The position numbers and the translations under genes are program-made. Of a stretch of DNA of 62,407 nucleotides, positions 44,501 to 55,107 are shown piece by piece; position 1 is the stretch's first letter; every line of letters starts with the position of its first letter. Below the pieces are notes generated by a model. The model saw only the letters and a program-made list of their open reading frames with translations. It did no database searches and had not been told where the DNA came from. The DNA comes from Oryzibacter oryziterrae (GTDB lineage Bacteria > Pseudomonadota > Alphaproteobacteria > Rhizobiales > Pleomorphomonadaceae): NCBI RefSeq assembly GCF_021864535.1, contig NZ_JAKJIC010000023.1, forward strand, positions 1-62,407, written 5' to 3'.

Positions 44501-47500
44501 TCAAAGCCGGCCGCGGTGAGGGCGGCAACATGCCCCTCGGTACCCTTGCGGGTTCCGACCGGGTATTCAGGCGCGATGCTGCCGGTCCACCAGGACACGG
44601 ACTGGCCGTAGACCAGATCGGCGAGCAGCGTGGCGTCGGGCTCGACACCGACCATCAGGCCACCGTCGGCCAGCAACTGGCGGAGGCGCCCGAGCGTCTC
44701 GGAGGCCCGTGGCTGCGAGCCGAGCGCGACGGTCAGCGCCACATCGAAGCTGCGGTCGCCGGACGTCGCCAGTTCGTCGAAACTCGACACGGTGAGGCCG
44801 TTCTGATCGGCGATCGCCATGCGGGCAAGATCAAGACGGCTGTGATCGCTGTCGGCGATGACGACGGAGGTGACGGTGGGCAGCTTGATCGCCTTGCGGG
44901 CGATGGCAACGGCCTCGGCCCCAACGATCAGCATGCGCAGCGGCCGGTCGCAGCTCCATTGCTCCGCAAGATCGGTGGCCAGGCGCGAAACGGCGTCATG
45001 CAGCGGCGCGGCAGAGGGTGCGGCACCTTCGAGATGGGCCTGAAGCGCGGCCGGCAGCACATGGTCGCTGTCGGACAGCAGCCCCTCGGCAAAGCGCTTG
45101 CCGAGCGCGGAGGTGAGGCGCACCAGCGACATGGCTTCGGCGATGCGATCGGGCTGGGTCGCCACCAACGTGGCGATCACGGTATCGGCGGCCGGGTAGG
45201 GCGCGTCCTCGGCGAGGGTGATCCCCTCGTCGTCACGCGTCAGGGCGCCGTCTTCCTCAAGCGCTTCGACTGCGCGATAGAACAGCGGCAGGGCCGACAG
45301 ATCGACACGCTTGCCATTGACGGCCGCTTCGAAGGTCAGGCGACCATCGGGGTCGGCGATGCGGCGCAAGGTCTCGAAGATCACCGCGCGGGCGCCGGCG
45401 TCGATCAGCAGGCTGGCTTCGTCGGCATCGGGCGCCTCGCTGGCACCAACGCCCAGATCGGTGAGATGCGCAACGGCCTTCGACCAGACGGCCGGGAACT
45501 CCACCACGTCGCCGGCTTCGGCGAGACGGATGGTGCGGGTGGTGAAGGTGAGCTCGTCGGGATCGGCGGCGCGGCTGAGATGCACCGCCTTGAAGCGGAC
45601 GCCCTCGGCCCGGGCGATGACCCGGCCATCGGCGGCGGTCAGCGTGAAGCTGGCCTCCACCGATCGCGGCGACGCCTTGGTGATATCGACCAGCGCAAAG
45701 GCCGCGGTCTCGCCGTCGGCGAAGACGCGCAACTCGTCGATGCGGATCGGCAGGAAGGCGGTGCCCGGTTCGGCATTCATCGTGCGCGTGATCAGCAGGA
45801 ACAGCCCGTGGAAGCTGGCGTCCAGCAACGTCGGATGCAGCACCATCCTGGCGTCGCCGACCACATCGGCCTGGTCCGCCGACAACTGGACGAGGAGCGA
45901 ACGCTCGCCGGTCGGCACAACGGAGGTCGCGCGCTGGAAGGCCGGGCCATAATGCAGGCCGAAGCTGCGGGTCAGCTCGTAGAGAGCGCTCGCCGCCATG
46001 GGCTCGCCGGTGGGGGCGGGGAGGGTGACAACCGGAACGTCCTGGCTCGGCGGAACACCGACGCGGGCGCGGACGTGCAGATTGAACGCCGCCGCGGCAA
46101 GGCGCGTGCGGCTCGACACATCAATGATGTCGCTGGCAGCGTCGAGCTCCGTACGGATCTCGGCCATCTCGCCGTCTTCGAGCACCAGCGGGCGCAGGAT
46201 GTCGAGGTCGCGCAGTTCGAGCGGGCCACGCGTATGGCGCTTGCGCGCCGCGCTCAGCAGCAGCTCGACGAAGCCGGCGGCCGGGAACACGGTGGACAGC
46301 TCGACCTTGTGATCGGCCAGCCAGGGCACGATCACCGCGTCCACATGGGAGAACCACGGGCCGGTGCCGTGCAAACGCTGGTAGCCGAGCAGCTGATGAT
46401 CAGGGCCGAGACCGTAGACGTCGGTCGACTCGGGCGATTCCTCAATGCGGAAGGGCTGGTTCTGCCAGGGGTAGAGCGGCAGCCCGTCGGGCAGGCTGAG
46501 CCGCTGGCCGAAGAAGCGCTCGTCGTCCACATGCGCGCCATGGGCGATGGCGCGGGCGGTGATCATGCCGAACAGGTCGGATCCCTCGCTGTCGCTCTGT
46601 TCGAGCGAGGTGAGGCAGGCTCCGGTGCGGTTCACGCCTGCGATGCTGTCGACCACATAGTTCTTGAGAACGGCATTCGGGCCGATCTCGATGAACACGC
46701 GCGCACCGGCGTCGGCCATGGCTTCGACAGCCTGACGGAACAGCACAGGGTTGCGAACGTTCAGCCACCAGTATTCGGCGTTGAGATCCACACCGGTGGC
46801 CCGAAGGCCCGTGACCGTGGAGTAGAACGGAAGATCGGTGGTCCGCGGGCGCAAGGTGGCCAGCGCGTCGATCAGGTTCTTGTGGATCGGCTCGATCAGG
46901 TCGCTATGGAAGGGGTAGGCGAGATTGAGCTTGCGCGCCGCCCAGCGGCGCTTCTTCATGGCGCGCGCGAAGTCGGCAACCGCCTCGTTGGTGCCCGACA
47001 TGGTGACCGAGCGCGGGCTGTTGTCGGCCGCAAGCACCAGTCCCTTGAAGTCCGGCTCGTCGATGACCTTGGCAACCTCGGCCGCCGACACCTGCAGCGC
47101 GGCCATGCCGCCAAGGTCGCGCGTGACCTCCTGCTGCGTCGAACGCACGTGGATGAGGAAGACGGCCGCTTCCAGCGACAGGGCGCCACTGGCCCAGGCG
47201 GCTGCAACTTCGCCAACGGAGTGACCGGCGACCATGTCCGGCGACAGACCGCGCGCCTTCAGGCTGTCGGTGATCGCCACCTGGATGGCGAACAGGAGCG
47301 GCTGGGCGATCTCGGTGCGGTCGATCTCGGACGGCAGATCCTGCGAGAACAGCTGCGTCGCCAGCGACCAGCCGGAAATGCGCATGAACAGCCGCGAGAC
47401 ATTGTCGAAGCTGCTGCGGAAGGTGGCGTCGCTCTTGTAGGCGACCTGGCCCATGCCGGCCCACTGCGAGCCGTTGCCCGAATAGACGAAGGCCACCTGG

Positions 47501-49083
47501 GCATTGCGCCCGGCGGCACGACCGGCGACGAAACTGTCGGCCTTGGCCTTCGACAGGAAGGCTTCCAGCGAAGCGGACAGCTCTTCCGGCGTCGAACCGA
47601 GGGCCACAAGGCGATGGTCGAGGCGATCGCGGCGATGGGCGGCGGCGTTGGTCAGCCGTGCAGCTTCGGCGACATCGGCCGCGGCAAGCTTGCCCTTGAA
47701 GTCCTGCGCCACAACCTGCAGCGCTTCCGGGCTCTGGGCCGAAACGATGAGCGGCACGACCTTCTGCGGCGCCTTGGGGCGCGGCACTTCGTGCGGAGCC
47801 GGCTCGCGGATCACCGCATGCGCATTGGCGCCGCCGAAGCCGAAGGAGTTGATGCCCACGTGCAACGGACGACCGATGTCGTGCAGCGCACGGGCTTCGG
47901 TGACCACTTCGATGTTGAGGCCGTCGAAGTCGATGTCCGGGTTGGGCGTGTTGAAATGCAGCGAGGCGGGAATGCGGCGCTTTTCGAGCGTCAGCTGCGC
48001 CTTGAGCATGCCGGCGAGGCCGGAGGCCGCCTCGAGATGGCCGATGTTGGTCTTGACCGAGCCGATCGGCAGACGCTCGGCACGCTGGCGGCCAAGGATG
48101 GTACCCAGCGCCTGCGCTTCCGCCGGATCGCCGACGCGCGTGCCGGTGCCATGCGCTTCCACATAGGCGAGGGCGCGCGGATCGATCTCGAAGCGATCGT
48201 AGACATGACGGAGCAGGGCAGCCTGCTGCTCACTGGAGGGCAGCGACAGGCCGACGGTGCGACCGTCGGAATTGATGCCGGAGCCGACGATCACGCCGCG
48301 GATGGGGTCTCCGGCGGCAATGGCGGCATCGAGGCGCTTCAGCACGAAGGCGACGGCACCTTCCGATCGCACATAACCGTCACCATCGGCGTCAAAGGCA
48401 CGGCAGAGGCCGGTCGGCGACAGCATCGAAGCGCGCGAGAAACCGACAAAGGCAAAGGGCGACAGCAGCATGTTGACGCCACCGACCACGGCCGTGTCGA
48501 TGCGGCCGGAGCGCATGGCCTCCAGCGCTTCATGCAGGGCGACGATGGACGACGAACAGGCGGTGTCGACGGTGAAGCTCGGGCCCTTCAGGTCGAAGAC
48601 ATAGGAAATGCGGTTGGAGACGATCGACAGCGTGTTGCCGGTCATCAACTGGATGTCGGTCGAAGCGGGGTCGGTGATGAAGCGGTTGGAATAGTCGACG
48701 CTGGCGGCACCCACGTAGACGCCGGTTTCGGAACCCGCGAGAGACGAGGCAGGAATGCCGGCGTGCTCAAAGGCTTCCCAGACCACCTGCAACAGAATGC
48801 GCTGCTGCGGATCGATCTGCAGCGCTTCGCGCGGCGAAATGCCGAAGAACATGGGGTCGAACCCCCAGGGATCGTCGATCTGGCCGGCGCGCCACGTATA
48901 GCTCTTGCCAACCATCTTGCGGTCCGGATGGCCAAGCCGGTTCTTGGCCCAGCGGTTATCCTGAACCTCGGACACCACACAACGACTCGCGTCGAGAACA
49001 GACCAGAACGTCTCCGGGTTTTCAGCCTGAGGCAATCGGCAGGAATATCCGACAATCGCAATGGCTTCTTTCGCACTCGACAT
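41536..49083 (-). CDS. highly reducing type I polyketide synthase (RkpA-like), KS-AT-DH-psiMT-ER-KR-ACP
   Basis: This 2515-residue iterative-type PKS is the largest gene in the window. Domains in order: KS (1-430; C176 in DTACSSS, H311 in EAHGTGT, H349 in NIGHLEA); AT (~530-830; S622 in GHSVG); DH (~890-1160; His in ADHKVEL, Asp in LLDASFHG); a methyltransferase-like region (~1370-1480) without a clear SAM loop; ER (~1760-2080; GGAGGVGLAA); KR (~2110-2290; GGLGGFG and the Y of GQASYVAAN); and ACP (~2395-2465; phosphopantetheine Ser in GMDSLMAV). It should build a saturated chain that the coupled oxoamine synthase releases or extends. RkpA of Sinorhizobium has this composition and helps make the capsule lipid. 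The DH motif has Leu in place of the usual Gly. Confidence 0.93.
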   Translation of the reverse strand: MSSAKEAIAIVGYSCRLPQAENPETFWSVLDASRCVVSEVQDNRWAKNRLGHPDRKMVGKSYTWRAGQIDDPWGFDPMFFGISPREALQIDPQQRILLQVVWEAFEHAGIPASSLAGSETGVYVGAASVDYSNRFITDPASTDIQLMTGNTLSIVSNRISYVFDLKGPSFTVDTACSSSIVALHEALEAMRSGRIDTAVVGGVNMLLSPFAFVGFSRASMLSPTGLCRAFDADGDGYVRSEGAVAFVLKRLDAAIAAGDPIRGVIVGSGINSDGRTVGLSLPSSEQQAALLRHVYDRFEIDPRALAYVEAHGTGTRVGDPAEAQALGTILGRQRAERLPIGSVKTNIGHLEAASGLAGMLKAQLTLEKRRIPASLHFNTPNPDIDFDGLNIEVVTEARALHDIGRPLHVGINSFGFGGANAHAVIREPAPHEVPRPKAPQKVVPLIVSAQSPEALQVVAQDFKGKLAAADVAEAARLTNAAAHRRDRLDHRLVALGSTPEELSASLEAFLSKAKADSFVAGRAAGRNAQVAFVYSGNGSQWAGMGQVAYKSDATFRSSFDNVSRLFMRISGWSLATQLFSQDLPSEIDRTEIAQPLLFAIQVAITDSLKARGLSPDMVAGHSVGEVAAAWASGALSLEAAVFLIHVRSTQQEVTRDLGGMAALQVSAAEVAKVIDEPDFKGLVLAADNSPRSVTMSGTNEAVADFARAMKKRRWAARKLNLAYPFHSDLIEPIHKNLIDALATLRPRTTDLPFYSTVTGLRATGVDLNAEYWWLNVRNPVLFRQAVEAMADAGARVFIEIGPNAVLKNYVVDSIAGVNRTGACLTSLEQSDSEGSDLFGMITARAIAHGAHVDDERFFGQRLSLPDGLPLYPWQNQPFRIEESPESTDVYGLGPDHQLLGYQRLHGTGPWFSHVDAVIVPWLADHKVELSTVFPAAGFVELLLSAARKRHTRGPLELRDLDILRPLVLEDGEMAEIRTELDAASDIIDVSSRTRLAAAAFNLHVRARVGVPPSQDVPVVTLPAPTGEPMAASALYELTRSFGLHYGPAFQRATSVVPTGERSLLVQLSADQADVVGDARMVLHPTLLDASFHGLFLLITRTMNAEPGTAFLPIRIDELRVFADGETAAFALVDITKASPRSVEASFTLTAADGRVIARAEGVRFKAVHLSRAADPDELTFTTRTIRLAEAGDVVEFPAVWSKAVAHLTDLGVGASEAPDADEASLLIDAGARAVIFETLRRIADPDGRLTFEAAVNGKRVDLSALPLFYRAVEALEEDGALTRDDEGITLAEDAPYPAADTVIATLVATQPDRIAEAMSLVRLTSALGKRFAEGLLSDSDHVLPAALQAHLEGAAPSAAPLHDAVSRLATDLAEQWSCDRPLRMLIVGAEAVAIARKAIKLPTVTSVVIADSDHSRLDLARMAIADQNGLTVSSFDELATSGDRSFDVALTVALGSQPRASETLGRLRQLLADGGLMVGVEPDATLLADLVYGQSVSWWTGSIAPEYPVGTRKGTEGHVAALTAAGFEAVEATSLNSDAARAAILIAKAPQRAAALPATAADPVLILIDGDRGNRRTADALAAVLARRNRAVRVASVHRNTAGRMLVEAIDAGTDADLAALLKSGDIKDVVFQPAVTAPEGGSPLEALHDRVMALHAVFNGAMTPPARLWIVAPGGSGADGSRTIRPVETGVWGLGRVVINEYPGIETRMVDLAVAFEPSEGAERLADLLDAPPAEREIIVDARGRAALRHMVGPSLIDRAIECGTDGPTYRTLRIERQGSLDGLRWHTVESPALTGDQVEIEVAAAGLNFRDVMWALGLLPEEALEDGFAGATLGMECSGVITRVGPDAKRFGPGDRVIAFAPACFATHVTVAEKALAPLPANVDIEAAATIPVTFLTAYYALVELARLDEGETILIHGGAGGVGLAALQIALSRGARVIATAGSPDKRALLRMLGAHDVLDSRSLVFADKVMELTGGQGVDVVLNSLFGEAMERSIECLKPFGRFVELGKRDYYANSRIALRPFRQNLSYFGVDADQLLTHRPKLTERLFRDLVDGFEGGVFTPLPFRMFEADQITDAFRLMQASGHTGKILVRPPSVENRAGGKPVTVHADATYLVAGGLGGFGAETARFLVERGARHLVLASRSGAATEASAPVIEAMRAAGAEVVLSATDLTDEKAVAGLLSTIRSTMPPLKGVLHTAMVIDDALFMNLDDERIRKVMAPKVTGAEILDRLTRGFDLDLFVLYSSATTLIGNPGQASYVAANAYLEGLARARRAAGLPAVAVAWGAIADAGYLARNMAVNAVLSTRMGKQSLTAKAALEGLGLVLDSGAEQPVVAYARIDWATARRELTLLNTPLASEVIGRAGDHGSEAMEDGELLQKIKELEHGPAVKVVSDLLAGEIARILRLPADEIDPARPLVDIGMDSLMAVELRMAAEQKLGVEIPILSLANGGSLADIARRIVEKAHGNDSSSASEAGELVAARHLDGEMDEDVAAFVGTIEENADNLKRLL

Positions 49084-49336
49084 TAAATCCGAACCTCTAT
49101 CTCTTCATCGATTGTTCGGCGGAGATGAGCCTACATCTCTAGTTCGCTGCCCCCCGAAAGACGAACCGACCGAACACTGCAAATCCTGGCACTTTTGATC
49201 AGCAATACACAATGATGCCAACTGGGCATCGCCATGACATCTCGCACGGATTTCCCAATCGGGCAATATGTCGCTGCAACTCTGCCTGTACCGTCACCGG
49301 TTGTCGGTGCATTAAAACCGCAAGTTCGGCATCAAC

Positions 49337-50962
<1,626 letters not shown>

Positions 50963-51060
50963 TTTGCTGCTGTCTCGATGGGCCGCCCGAAAAAGTGCGC
51001 CAAACCACCAACAACGCCGCCGTTTGTCAACCTCCAGCCGGACGGGAAGAGGGCAATTCT

Positions 51061-51444
51061 TCAGGATTCTGCCGCAGCCGGCCTGTCCGCGCCGATGAAG
51101 TCGTGCACGTCGCGCGTATCGAGCAGTTCATTGAGTTCGCGCACGACCTCCGGTGTGAGGCGCGTGGCCAGGACATCCTTGGCCATGTCGACTCGCCAGA
51201 CGAGGTCGCGCAGCACCATGGCGGTGGACCGGGTGAAGCCCGACGGATCGCCAGCTTCGCCCACCAGCCGTTCGGCCAGGGATATGAGCGCCGAATCGCG
51301 CGTCACCAGCAATCCGTCCGGTCCGGCCGCCTGAACCGAGGCAAGCAGCAGCCGGACGAGGCGCAGGATCACCTGCCCATCCACAGTGGCGGACCAAGTC
51401 AGACTGAGCGGCGGAAGGGCCTCCGCCGCGGCTTTCGCGGACAT
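51061..51444 (-). CDS. uncharacterised small helical protein
   Basis: The 127-residue product is not recognised. It is mainly helical with no signal peptide or membrane segment. The sequence has repeated Leu-rich helices (ILRLVRLLLASVQ, SLAERLVGEAG, VVRELNELL) and ends in a short Ala-rich tail. The ATG at 51444 is chosen over a frame that runs 57 codons upstream without similarity. It lies upstream of prfC on the same strand, 98 bases before it, and may be cotranscribed. Confidence 0.5.
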   Translation of the reverse strand: MSAKAAAEALPPLSLTWSATVDGQVILRLVRLLLASVQAAGPDGLLVTRDSALISLAERLVGEAGDPSGFTRSTAMVLRDLVWRVDMAKDVLATRLTPEVVRELNELLDTRDVHDFIGADRPAAAES

Positions 51445-51745
51445 TTCGTGCTCTGGCTTTTTGGCTTTGCGGTGCAGGATCGCCGAATGATGTTTTGGGC
51501 CGGTCGAGCAGGCTCGGAACCGGTTATTGGCGCGATCGATCGACGGCCATATTGGCACGCTGGTTGGTAAGTTGCAGCGGCGGCTTGCGATTTCTGCCGT
51601 GCACCGGTGAAGCATACGTTAACCGACCTGTCAGAAATGGCGAGGCTCGACAATGATCGCAAGGCCTTGGCCGGTCACCTCCCGTGGACCCCGCTGTGGA
51701 AAATGTCCGGACGGTCAAAAAAATGGGATCGATGACGCAAGGGCG

Positions 51746-51774
51746 TTGACAGGCCAATCCCGATCGGGTACCAG
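51746..51774 (+). promoter_or_regulatory. candidate promoter for tRNA-Gln
   Basis: TTGACA at 51746-51751 is a perfect -35; 17 bases later TACCAG (51769-51774) is a poor -10. It lies about 60 bases upstream of the tRNA gene on the same strand. Confidence 0.4.
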
Positions 51775-51834
51775 ACACCCGCAGCCGACGAAGCAACGCT
51801 TCACCGGCAGCACCCGATACCGACGGGATCCTGC

Positions 51835-51908
51835 TGGGGGATAATTTAACGGTAGAATAGCGGACTCTGACTCCGTTCGTCTTGGTTCGAATCCAGGTCC
51901 CCCAGCCA
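51835..51908 (+). tRNA. tRNA-Gln (anticodon CUG)
   Basis: The cloverleaf is complete: acceptor TGGGGGA pairs with TCCCCCA, D-loop TTTAACGGTAGAA, anticodon stem-loop GCGGA-CTCTGAC-TCCGT with CTG at positions 34-36, T-arm with GGTTCGAATCC, discriminator G and an encoded CCA. The U1-A72 weak pair is normal for tRNA-Gln. A broken integrase lies immediately downstream, consistent with use of this tRNA as an insertion site. Confidence 0.95.
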
Positions 51909-52650
51909 CTTCATTTCTCTACGCTTTTTCCGTTTTCGTGGTGGAACATTTCGGGCCGGTCGGGCGGATCGGTCGGGAAACTTTGTTCTCGCTTCGAGCT
52001 TCCGGATGGCCGATTCAGCAAGAGCGGGATCACGGCTGAGGTAGTGCGCATCGAGGATCGAGCGCACATCGCGAAGCGAATGACCGGTTAGTGTTGCAAT
52101 CTCCGCTTCGGTGCATTCTGCTTTGGCGAGCTGTGTCACTGCCGTTCCTCTGAGATCGTGAAACGTCAGTCCGACAATACCCGCCTTGTCGCAAGCCTTG
52201 GCCCAAGAGGCGCGGAAGCCGGCCTCGGTCCATGGCTAGCCATACGAGTTCACAAGGATAGGCGAGGGCGCGCGTACGCGGATCGGGTCCAGCATCGCCT
52301 TGAGCGCTGCAGCAACGGGGATGACCACGCGCACACCTGTCTTGCTCTGCCTGAGGCGGATTTTCTCGCCGTCGTAGGCAAGCCGCGAGAGCTTGAGCAG
52401 GTCGCCCTGTCGCTGTCCGGTCCAAAGCGCCAGCATGAGCGGAAGGTGCAAATGGGGCGCGCTGACTTCAGGAAGGCGGCCTCATCGTTGTCCGTCCAAA
52501 CACGGTCGTTGGATCCGCCCTGTAGAGGCGTCCAGCCTTCGAACACGGGTTGACCGTCACCAGTCCACGCCCCTCGGCCCATGATAGGATTCGAGCGAAG
52601 ACGGACCACGTGTAATCGGCTTGGCGACATTCTTGAAAAGCATGACGTCT
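51909..52650 (-). pseudogene. tyrosine integrase relic next to tRNA-Gln
   Basis: The remains of a phage/island integrase can be followed through three frames. Near 52570-52615 is ARILSWAEGRGLVTVNPC; near 52500 is VWTDNDEAAFLKSA; near 52400-52450 is HLPLMLALWTGQRQGDLLKL. Near 52330 comes SKTGVRVVIPV, and near 52090-52170 HDLRGTAVTQL and TGHSLRDVRSILDAHYL. Frameshifts lie near 52509 and 52455, and a TAG stop at 52236-52238 interrupts the last part. The catalytic R-x-G-D, HxLR and terminal Tyr regions are recognisable, but the N-terminal ~150 residues are missing, so it cannot be active. The reading frame's tail runs into the antisense tRNA. It marks the left border of the CRISPR-Cas island. Confidence 0.85.
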
Positions 52651-52845
52651 GACGCTCTGGTGAAAGAGCGCAGCACCTGACCTGCCCCCCCCGGCTGCTC
52701 AGGTACAGTTGTTGAAAACAGGCGCGTTGGGATCCAATTTTCACAGGAAAGAAGGATCTAAAACTTGCAACCTGAGATGTGGAAAACACGTTAAAGTTAA
52801 TGACAGAGACCTATCGCTCGTATTGAATGTCTTGTGGAGGCAAAC

Positions 52846-55089
52846 ATGCTCCACGCTCATTCTTCATCGAACCCCGACAAATCGGACTGGCAGAGTCTGC
52901 AGGACCATAGCCTTGCTGTGGCGTCGCTGGCGATGCGATTTGGTTCGGTGATGGGGCTGTCGCCAGCCGGTTGGCTGGCCGGTCTGCTGCACGATATCGG
53001 CAAATACGATCCTGCGTTTCAGAAGCGCTTGGAAGGTTCGAAGGAGCAGGTGGAGCACTCGATTGCCGGCGCTACGCTGGTGCTGCTCAAGGTCTTGGCG
53101 CCGCGCGACAGGGTGATTGCCGAGCTGATCGCGCACGCCATCGCCGGGCATCATGCGGGATTGCCGGACAGGTCCGGCGATCCATCTTCGCTTGATGAAC
53201 GCGTCGTCAACTGCGATCTTGCGAAGCTGGATCCCCAATGGCTGGAGGATCTGCGACCCGAGTTTGCCGACATTGGCCAGTCCGGCCCCATGAAGGGCGC
53301 CAAGGCGCATCTCGGCTTCCGGCTCGCCTTTCTCGGCCGCATGATCTTCTCCTGCCTCGTCGACGCGGACTACAAGGACACCGAAGCCTATTACAACAAG
53401 ATCGAGGGCAAGGTGGCCGATCGCGCCTGGAAGTCGCTCACCGATTTGCTCCCGGCGCTTACCGCGGTGCTCGATCGCGATCTTGCGGCCAAGGCGGCCG
53501 AGGGCGGCGACGGCCCGGTCAACCGGCTGCGTCAGCGCGTGCTGGATCATGTCCGCAGACAAGCCGGCGAGGCGTCCGGGCTCTTCACCCTGACGGTACC
53601 GACCGGTGGCGGCAAGACACTGACCTCGCTCGCCTTCGCGCTCGACCACGCGCGCGCCCATGGCAAGACGCGCATCATCTACGCCATTCCCTTTACCTCG
53701 GTGATCGACCAGACGGCGGGCATCTTCAAGGATCTCTTCGGGGAAGAGGTGGCGCTGGAACACCATTCGGCCATCGACGATGAGAAAATCCGGAACAGGT
53801 CGAGCCGCGACAAGCTGAAGCTGGCCATGGAGGACTGGGCGGCGCCCATCGTGGTGACGACGACGGTGCAGCTCTTCGAGAGCCTGTTCTCGGCACGGCC
53901 GTCGCGCTGCCGCAAGCTGCACAATATCGCGAACTCGGTCATCATACTCGACGAAGCACAGACCCTGCCGCGCAGCCTGCTCATTCCGATTCTGCGGGCG
54001 ATCGAGGAACTGGCGGCCAACTATTGCTGCACGGTGGTTTTGTGCACTGCCACACAGCCGGCAGTGGCGGCCCGCGAGAATTTCCCTGGCTTGCCAGGGC
54101 CGATCCGCGAACTAGCGCCCGACCCGGCCGGATTGGCGACGGAGCTCAAGCGCACCCGCCTCGACTTCGCCGGCACGATGGACAACGGAGCGCTGGTCGA
54201 CAGCTTGCGGCCCCTGGAGCAGGCGCTCGTGATCGTCAACAGCCGCGCCCATGCGCTGGATCTCTACAAGGCCGCGCGCGAGGCGGACCTTCAAGGTGTC
54301 ATCCATCTGACGACGCGGCAATATGCGGCGGACCGCAAGCGCATTCTGGACGACGTTCGGGCGCGCCTGAAGGACGGACGACCCTGCCGGCTTGTGGCCA
54401 CATCCTTGGTCGAGGCCGGGGTCGACGTCGATTTTCCGCGCGTATTCCGGGCCGAGGCCGGGCTGGACCAGATCTCCCAGGCGGCGGGGCGCTGCAACCG
54501 CGAGGGGCGGCGCGATGCTGAGACCAGTTTCGTCACCGTGTTCAAGCCGGAGGGCTACACGACCCCGCGGGAAATCGCCGGACTGATCGGCGATTTCGAG
54601 CGCATCCGCGGCAAGCACAGCGATCTGTTTCAGCCGGCGGCCATCGAGGAGTATTTCAGCGAGGTGTTCTGGCGGCTAGGAACGCAGGGGCTGGATGCCC
54701 AGAAAATTCTGCCCAAGCTGCAGTTCGATCTGGCGACGGGGCGGAGCGACTTTGCCTATCGCACGGTGGGCGAAGCCTTTCGCATGATCGAAAGCGGCCT
54801 CCTGCCGGTGATCGTGCAAGGCGACGACACGGCGCGGAAGGCTGTGGAGGATCTGTTCAATTCCGACATTCCCTCGGGTGTTCTTGCCCGCCGGCTGCAG
54901 ACCTATGTGGTGCAGGTGCCGCCCAAGGCGCGCGCCGAACTGATGGCAGCCGGCCATGTGGTGCTGAAGGCCGAGAAGGAGCGCGGCGATCAGTTTGCCG
55001 TGTTGGTCAACGGGGATCTTTACCACTCGGAAACCGGGCTCATCTGGGAAGACGGGCCGAGCCTCTCGGCGGACCAGACTTTTATTTGA
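52846..55089 (+). CDS. cas3: Cas3 HD-nuclease/helicase of type I-C
   Basis: A 747-residue Cas3 that unwinds and degrades target DNA after Cascade binding. The HD nuclease domain holds H21, H49-D50 (LLHDIGK) and H71, with a helper HAIAGHHAG segment near residue 105. The helicase has Walker A PTGGGKT (252-258, K257) and a DEAQ box (369-372), then motif VI in SQAAGRCNREG. The ATG at 52846 is set by GGAGG 5 bases upstream; a GTG four codons earlier is less likely. It heads a seven-gene operon (cas3-cas5-cas8c-cas7-cas4-cas1-cas2), the type I-C order. Confidence 0.96.
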   Translation: MLHAHSSSNPDKSDWQSLQDHSLAVASLAMRFGSVMGLSPAGWLAGLLHDIGKYDPAFQKRLEGSKEQVEHSIAGATLVLLKVLAPRDRVIAELIAHAIAGHHAGLPDRSGDPSSLDERVVNCDLAKLDPQWLEDLRPEFADIGQSGPMKGAKAHLGFRLAFLGRMIFSCLVDADYKDTEAYYNKIEGKVADRAWKSLTDLLPALTAVLDRDLAAKAAEGGDGPVNRLRQRVLDHVRRQAGEASGLFTLTVPTGGGKTLTSLAFALDHARAHGKTRIIYAIPFTSVIDQTAGIFKDLFGEEVALEHHSAIDDEKIRNRSSRDKLKLAMEDWAAPIVVTTTVQLFESLFSARPSRCRKLHNIANSVIILDEAQTLPRSLLIPILRAIEELAANYCCTVVLCTATQPAVAARENFPGLPGPIRELAPDPAGLATELKRTRLDFAGTMDNGALVDSLRPLEQALVIVNSRAHALDLYKAAREADLQGVIHLTTRQYAADRKRILDDVRARLKDGRPCRLVATSLVEAGVDVDFPRVFRAEAGLDQISQAAGRCNREGRRDAETSFVTVFKPEGYTTPREIAGLIGDFERIRGKHSDLFQPAAIEEYFSEVFWRLGTQGLDAQKILPKLQFDLATGRSDFAYRTVGEAFRMIESGLLPVIVQGDDTARKAVEDLFNSDIPSGVLARRLQTYVVQVPPKARAELMAAGHVVLKAEKERGDQFAVLVNGDLYHSETGLIWEDGPSLSADQTFI

Positions 55090-55107
55090 TTGGGATGGAG
55101 GCGTTTC

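Noticed and set aside
41266-49086. A 2606-codon open frame on the plus strand opposite the PKS gene
   Set aside because: It is the antisense of a high-GC gene with few stop codons in that frame. It has no family resemblance, is Arg/Gly/His-rich and runs over both the PKS and part of the synthase gene.
51846-52139. A 97-residue minus-strand frame ending in LDSNQDERSQSPLFYR
   Set aside because: It is the last part of the broken integrase running into the antisense of tRNA-Gln; the tail is the tRNA read backwards. It is treated as part of the pseudogene.
52250-52789. A 179-residue minus-strand frame upstream of cas3
   Set aside because: Only its central part resembles an integrase, and the flanks are out of frame. 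It is a fragment of the relic.
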